DNA from: Druceiella hillmani | Taxonomy: Eukaryota; Arthropoda; Insecta; Lepidoptera; Hepialidae | Assembly (NCBI GenBank): GCA_039881145.1 | Contig: JAYKKI010000066.1 | Location: 8,133,501 to 8,197,500, forward strand | Length of the DNA stretch: 64,000 nt | Reading direction: 5' to 3' | Shown: in pieces, positions 58,501 through 64,000 of the stretch | Numbering within the stretch: the stretch's first letter is position 1 | Layout: every line of letters starts with the position of its first letter | Translations under genes and position numbers: made by a program | The notes under the pieces: model-generated | The model's input: the letters and a program-made list of their open reading frames with translations, nothing else | Database searches by the model: none | What the model was told of the DNA's origin: nothing

Positions 58501-59299
58501 ATTTATTTGGGTTATTTTGTGCAAAATAATATACTTCACAACAACCTACTAAAATTATATTCGATTGATTATTTAACAAATTATTTCGTAAAGTTCTATC
58601 ACAGGTAACACTGAGAATCGTATTGCGAAAAATAAAATGTTACAGCAAATGCAGTCACAAAAACATAATATTTAATATATAGCTGATAATATTTAAACCA
58701 ATAAGTAGCAATAATTTTATTTTTCTGCGTTTAAGTTAATACACTTTTCCTGTCGAATAAAAACAGCACGTTGCACAATTTTGGTAATTATGTGTTTCAC
58801 AAAACACGTGATGGTACTTTACTGCAAATCAACATTTACTTGTATCGCTAATACCCAAGATCTACACTCTTTCTATCTATGCTTTTATATTACCAAGGAT
58901 AGAAATTCTAACTGTAGTTTCAGTTTTACACATCAATAACATTTCAACATATAGAATCTCCGCACACTATCTACCATTGCGAGGGCAAATCACTTACTGG
59001 CTATCCAATATTGCATAGAAGTGACACATGTTGCTTCCAATAACTTTCTGAGAGTTATCTTCGATAGGATAGGTTATCAACAGTAAGGGACTTTTCTATC
59101 TTCCATTTTCGACTGATTAAGGCCTATCAACGATCTGTTTTATGCAAAATTGCCCACTTTTTTGTTGATTGATATTCAGTAGCATATCGTTCTCTAGATA
59201 CAGTGACTGAGAAATTTAATTTTTTTTTTGGTTATCATAGCGGAATTATGATTTCGATAATAAAAGCAATAAGGACCGGCGTACATATTAAACACTAAT
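58501..59299. other. AT-rich intronic stretch
   Basis: Near 58920-59130 there are words (CGATAGGATAGGTTATCAAC, GGCTATCCAA) resembling the inner part of the fold-back structure that follows. They may belong to a related element. Confidence 0.4.
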
Positions 59300-60996
59300 T
59301 AAATTATACACGTGAGCCCAATAAGCAGAATTTTAAAACTTTATTTTGGATTAATAAGGCTTATCTTTAATTAACATAATATAACAACTCGTTGTATATA
59401 AAAAGTGATAACAATAATTATCTATTCATTAGATACCCTTTATTACTTCCTTCAATTACAAATGTTATATTAATACAGGTTTTGTTCGATTTAACCCGTC
59501 AAGGGTTATGAAATGCAGAAATTGTTTGCGTTTTACAACTACATAAAACTTAAAATAAGTAAGAGCAGTCTTACTTATCTAATATTTTTCTTAATTTTTA
59601 ATATAAAAAATCTCCATCCGCTTTTTAAAAATTCAAGAAATATTTATATTATCCCTAATCGTGTATAATTAAAATGTTTGTGTTAAGTTATTTTTTATTT
59701 ATTTGGTTCATGTATATTTTTAGTGGTAAATTTAGCATATATATTAACGGACCGCATCGCATGTATGGATAGAAAGCTATCTGCGACACTCGATGGACAG
59801 TTAAAACACTCGTGGAAAGCAAACTATGGATAGATTGTGGACAAGCTTGCGAATGAATTGGAAGCGATTATGTTTTCTTCGTTAAGCGAGGTTGTTTAAT
59901 TTAAAATGTAAAAGACGCTTTTCATAATAGCAATTTTTTGATTAGTTCTGATTTGTATGTATTCCGGTGCAAAAATATATTTTAGATATCTGTATTTCCT
60001 ATATATCCTTTGAAACTTCCATGACGATAACATAAAAAGAAATATTTTTTTCACTCCGTCCTAATACAAAGTCAACATTTTATTCTAAAATAAGCTAACC
60101 AGAGAATAACTTCATTACACTTATTGGAAAACCTGATGGTTATACGAGTAATTACGTTAAACTTATTATGGGGGCATACTGCAAAATTAGTGGGTGCACA
60201 AACTATTTGTGAAGCAGTTTAATATTGAAATGCGCCTGAATAGTGAAATAAAATTTTTATTTTTTAATTCTTTGGTGCTTTTTTAAAAGAGTCACTTGCT
60301 AAAACTTTAGCTATAAAATATTTAACTTAAAAGCACAACGTGTGAAATTTAAGAAATTAAAATTGAACTATGAAATACGTAAACACCCGTACTAGTGATG
60401 AGTTGGGCATCGAAATAGAGAGTAATACGAAACACTAGCAAATCAAGTTAAGTAATGCCCATGCAAGAATAATAAAATCAGTATTTTATCCATCTGTCGG
60501 CGTAGATAGCTATCTAAAATAGCTGCTAACTTTCTATCTATCCTTAGTTAGCTTCCCACAAGTATTTTGGCATTTTAGTCATCTATCAATAATCGTTGAT
60601 AGTTTATAAAGGTCGTGTTCCATTAATACAAATGGAAAATTTGCCATTAAAATGCCCATCAAATAAATACAAAATTTAACAGACACATTTTAATTATATA
60701 CGATTAGACGTAATTAAAATGTTTTATCAATTATTAAGTAGCGGATTTATATTTTTATATTCGGAAATCAAGAATAATATTAGTTAAGTAAAACAGTTAA
60801 ATGTTAAATATTACAAAAACCGTTTATTTACATAACGTTATAATTGAAGGAAGTAATATATTATAATAAACAGATAATTATTTTTACATATATTATATAC
60901 GATTTACTACATTACATTAATTTAGTAAAACTCTTATTAATCCGAAATATAGTTTTAAAATTCTGCTCCTTGAGCTCAAACGTATAATTTTTTTAT
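59300..60996. mobile_element. Second large, diverged inverted-repeat (fold-back) structure, about 1.7 kb
   Basis: The left arm (about 59300-59860) pairs with the right arm (about 60500-60996). Matching blocks in order are GAGC-CAATAAGCAGAATTTT with GAGCTCAAGGAGCAGAATTTT, TTACTTCCTTCAATTA in both, CTAATCGTGTATAATTAAAA with CTAATCGTATATAATTAAAA, GTTAAGTTATTTTTTATTTA with GTTAAATTTTGTATTTA, and GGAAAGCAAACTATGGATAG with GGGAAGCTAACTAAGGATAG (second member read on the opposite strand). Identity is lower than in the 41-43 kb structure, so it is older. No transposase frame is seen in the spacer of about 640 bp. Confidence 0.75.
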
Positions 60997-62556
60997 TATT
61001 TAATTTGTACGTCGGTCTCCATTGGTTTCATTGTCGAAAACATCACACAAGTATGATGACGATCGCAAAAATTCTAAATGGCTATAGCTGAAAAAATACA
61101 TTAGGTTGGCCAATTATAAGACGTTAAGCAGAGGCAACTTATAAATCGCTAAGTACTTATAAACGTTAAGCAGAGGTAAATTCATTACTTTTTTTCATGC
61201 AAATTTCAATATTTAGTATAGCTTTATAGGAAACGTCGTTAATTATCGCAGCTTCATCCGTAATGAATTAAAAATTAAGAACTAACTAAATTCATTTAGG
61301 TTTGCCATATATGTGAATAAGAAATATTTATTTTAATTGTATTCATTGATTCAAAGACAAAAAAAAATATGAGTCGCAAACTAACATTCGTCTTCTTTCT
61401 GTACCGGTAATGATTATTGCGCCTTAGTTACCCTATCGACTACCTCTGCTTTTTTTTATCCGCTACAGAACTACTCCGTTCTAAATCTTGCTTATCTAGG
61501 ATATTTCGAATTTCTTCCGGCTCACCCATATTTCAAAGGTTCAAAGTTTTAGTTTTAATCAAATAGATTTGGACATATGTTGTGATCTATATGAAGGTAA
61601 GATAAATTTGTTTTTTCCGCAGTCAATTTTTTTGGTTTCAATCCAAAATTTTAGGAATAAATAGAAAATAAAAGATTTTTTACTATATGAGAAAATTTTG
61701 TAATTTTGAAATAACTAACTCTTCGTATGAATTTAATTTTTAAATTGTGATCTTAAAGAACATTGATTGCAAGGAGATTTTTACACTTACTGAGCATCAG
61801 TGTCTATTTTAATAATAAAACTTCAGTTGAAAAATTTTAACAAGCAATTCATTACCAATTCATTAATTTAAATGAAAAAGATTTACAAACAAAATTTTGA
61901 GATAAAATAACCTCGAATCAGTATTAATTCATTAAGTACATTGTTTTTAACTCCCATTCATTCATATAATAAAAAAAGAGCGAAAATAAATTATCCATTA
62001 TTAATAAACTGCACTTATTCCTTTTATAACTCATACTCTCCGTATATTCATGTGTTTATTCAAACTATATGAAGAAATGTTAGTATATAATACATACCCA
62101 AATTTCTTCAAATATAAAATATCCCGGCGTTAGTGGTTCAATCAAGAATTATGACTAAAGGACATAAAGAAATTGCATAGTTTAGAAGTTAATAACTATT
62201 TTTATTCTTTCTCATAGAATATGTATTCCTAAAACATTGTATTAAAATTTCCAAGACCAACTGTGTTAAAAAATGCGAATTATATTAAAAATTACTATGA
62301 TCATTTTGTACATAAACTAGAAAATTTAGCCAAACCGTCTTTCTGGGACCATTGTGGTAATAGACATTTTTTTTGCAAAATCATCGCTAAATTAAAAAGA
62401 AAAGTTACTCCTTTTTTTAGGTTTAGTCCTTCATGAAGCTTCGAGTAAAAGAAATTGTATATATTTATATTAAGAGAAACGAAATAAGAAACCAATAATT
62501 ATATGCCCAAAAGTTATAATTTGTTTATGGCCACTCGACTTGTGTTCCTAGAATAC
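60997..62556. other. AT-rich non-coding stretch
   Basis: A TTAGGTTGGCC word at 61104 resembles a mariner-type terminal repeat, and a CGTTAAGCAGAGG word is duplicated at about 61120 and 61165. No gene. Confidence 0.4.
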
Positions 62557-62578
62557 TAACGCCAAATATATTCAATAT
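62557..62578. repeat. Solo terminal piece of hairpin MITE family A
   Basis: TAACGCCAAATATATTCAAT is the complement of the terminal segment found at the hairpins at 5.7-6.0, 11.0 and 34.1 kb. No hairpin follows. Confidence 0.5.
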
Positions 62579-63176
62579 CAGCAATAATGGTAATAAAATT
62601 AACTTGGTATTAACAACAATAAAGTGGCCAAAGACAATTGTTTTAATTTTATTACCGGTAATTTGTCCAGTTTCTCAGTTTGCCTTTCGCTTTTTCTACC
62701 ATAAGTTCTCTGCTGTTCTGCATTTTTATAGTGTTGACTTCAGTTACTATAGTTGTTTTGTGCTTTTTTTAAATTGTTTTATCAGAAATTATAACACGGG
62801 TAATTGTTGATTCTAAATTGTTTCATGGCACGACTGAAAACCCAAAACGGGCGACTCATCTATTCATCGCGTGAGTTCGACTTGACACATTATTAATATG
62901 GAGTTGCACAAGGGGATAGTCAGGAATCTGCCAGGTTTTATAATGACTACGTCAACCAAAACGGAGGAGAGAGGGGCACAACTACTTTCTGATCACCATG
63001 TCTTTATCAGACTATTCTTATCTTATTCCACAAACGTTCTATAGCCGTAAATGGTCATGAAAGGAAAGAACAAATACTGACTTGAACAAAAATTAAAAAT
63101 TATTCAATGTTAAGCATGCGTAAAGTATATCACGTTCTTTTGTTAATTACGTACTACGAAGGAAAAATACATCTGT
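62579..63176. other. Non-coding stretch
   Basis: Slightly GC-richer between 62820 and 63000 (CCCAAAACGGGCGACTC, AAAACGGAGGAGAGAGGGG). Possibly a piece of an unidentified transposable element. Confidence 0.35.
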
Positions 63177-63227
63177 GTCATATTATATGGATGGAGAGCA
63201 GTAATCTCTCCATCCATATAATATGAC
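63177..63227. repeat. Perfect 22-bp hairpin
   Basis: GTCATATTATATGGATGGAG.. (63177-63198) and its exact complement (63206-63227) around CAGTAAT. One arm is partly repeated again at 63231-63247 and 63286-63300 (CATATAATATGACATATCAC), separated by an (ATATC)n run. It looks like a small palindromic element that has partly re-duplicated. Confidence 0.85.
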
Positions 63228-63305
63228 AAAATTTCATATAATATGACATATCACATATCATATCATATCATATCATCATATCATCCATATAATATGACAT
63301 ATCAC

Positions 63306-63341
63306 AAAATTTTAAAACGGTCGCAACGGTTTTAAAATTTG
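63306..63341. repeat. Small hairpin
   Basis: AAAATTTTAAAAC and GTTTTAAAATTT (63328-63341) pair around GGTCGCAACG. Confidence 0.55.
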
Positions 63342-63394
63342 GTCACACTATTACGCTGTTCACCTGAGTACTCACTGGATTTAAATCCTATCGA

Positions 63395-63735
63395 TTTTTT
63401 AGGATTCTGTACCTCAAAAGGAAGAAAGGAATCCTTAGAGGACTATTTCGCTGTTGCCTCTCGATCTGTTAAAAACCCTTTTTGTCAGGAACGCATGGTG
63501 GTATTAAGTTGAAATGAATATCGCATGACTACTATTGTACTACGGTACCGGTCTACGGTATATTGAAGCCATAAAATCAAGCTTATGAGTCAGTCACTTA
63601 AAATGAATAGGGTATTTCCCGTTGAATAGAATCATGAAATTTTGGCAAAAAGTAAGGTTTCACAGCACAAATATAGGAAAGAATCCGAAAATCAATAATT
63701 TGTAGTTATACACCACATATTTTTTTTTTACTTTT
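63395..63735 (+). repeat. Lepidopteran dispersed repeat
   Basis: TTTTAGGATTCTGTACCTCA then AAAGGAAGAAAGGAATCCTT matches, with few changes, the GGGTTCCGTACCTCAAAAGG ... GGAACCCTTATAGGATCAC core. Further along, GGGTATTTCCCGTTGAATAG, AATCATGAAATTTTGGCA and CACAGCACAAATATAGGAAA follow the continuation of the same repeat. I recognise it from memory as extremely common in moths and butterflies. It is a main reason for assigning the window to Lepidoptera. Non-coding here. Confidence 0.75.
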
Positions 63736-64000
63736 GTTTTGTCTCTGAAGGATATAGCAGGCAATATGTTTTCGTTTTAAAGCATTGAAATTATTAAACA
63801 GTTTAATAGGTATATAATGTGAAATTAAATGATCATAAATGCCTAAATGTGTACAGAACCTTCGTAGTACGAGTTCCACTTGTGATTGATTGATTTTATT
63901 TTATTGGGAGCTATTTTAGAAATATAGTCTACCACTGGGAAATCACGTCTAAACTTAACTTAGGAAAGAAAACACGACAAAAATTATGTACATTTATCAA
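63736..64000. other. AT-rich non-coding sequence at the window's end
   Basis: Nothing recognised. Confidence 0.5.

Noticed and set aside
61104..61130. TTAGGTTGGCC, a possible mariner terminal repeat (also TTAGGTTGG at 39618)
   Set aside because: No partner inverted repeat or transposase nearby. A word this short is expected by chance.
63363..63401. PEYSLDLNPIDFL, resembling the second catalytic block of a Tc1/mariner transposase
   Set aside because: Only about 13 residues match, no further transposase sequence precedes it, and the last residues run into the lepidopteran dispersed repeat. Possibly a tiny relic, but not supportable.

Overview
The window reads as nuclear DNA of a moth or butterfly. 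It is strongly AT-rich with long (AT)n tracts. It carries dispersed repeats that I recognise, from memory, as typical of lepidopteran genomes: the GGGTTCCGTACCTCAAAAGG-type repeat, RTE-type retrotransposon 3' ends close to the Heliconius RTE, and a jockey-like reverse transcriptase. Almost all of it is intronic or intergenic, and nearly every long open frame is a chance or repeat-driven frame.

One real host gene is visible, on the minus strand, so it reads from high to low coordinates. It is a member of the DIP (Dpr-interacting protein)/lachesin-like family of neuronal immunoglobulin surface proteins. Three exons can be placed to the base with intact splice sites and matching phases. Exons 57436-57610 and 49033-49142 together encode the third Ig domain. 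Exon 44713-44778 encodes the start of the linker after Ig3. A fourth exon at 16881-17024 is likely: it is GC-rich, has good splice sites and fits the same phase. The signal peptide, Ig1 and Ig2 must lie above 57.6 kb outside the window, and I could not find the final membrane-anchor exon. If the fourth exon is real, the gene spans more than 40 kb here, with introns of about 8.3, 4.3 and 27.7 kb.

Layout: 0.2-0.45 kb, a hairpin element. 3.2-3.5, 8.1-8.4, 15.8-16.1, 22.7-23.0, 25.4-25.5, 30.3-30.9, 37.2-37.9, 38.9-39.3, 47.4-47.9 and 50.7-51.5 kb are GC-richer non-coding islands that look like cis-regulatory or conserved elements. 4.8-11.2 kb is a nest of retrotransposon fragments and two hairpin elements. 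18-21 kb holds further retrotransposon ends and an 84-bp direct repeat. 24.45-24.87 kb is a 144-bp satellite in three copies. 31.0-32.3 kb is an old decayed tandem array. 35.3-35.5 kb is a long TG/CG alternating tract. 41.0-43.1 kb and 59.3-61.0 kb are large inverted-repeat (fold-back) structures. 43.85-44.54 kb is another decayed tandem array. 46.77-46.89 kb is a perfect 57-bp hairpin. 52.5-53.2 kb holds a tRNA-derived SINE and lepidopteran repeats. 53.7-55.35 kb is a decayed copy of a transposon-like multi-copy gene family. 63.2-63.7 kb holds hairpins and a lepidopteran repeat.

I see no CRISPR array, operon, rRNA, intact tRNA gene or intact transposable element. The least explained items are the two large fold-back structures, the three-copy hairpin family and the decayed multi-copy gene at 54 kb.
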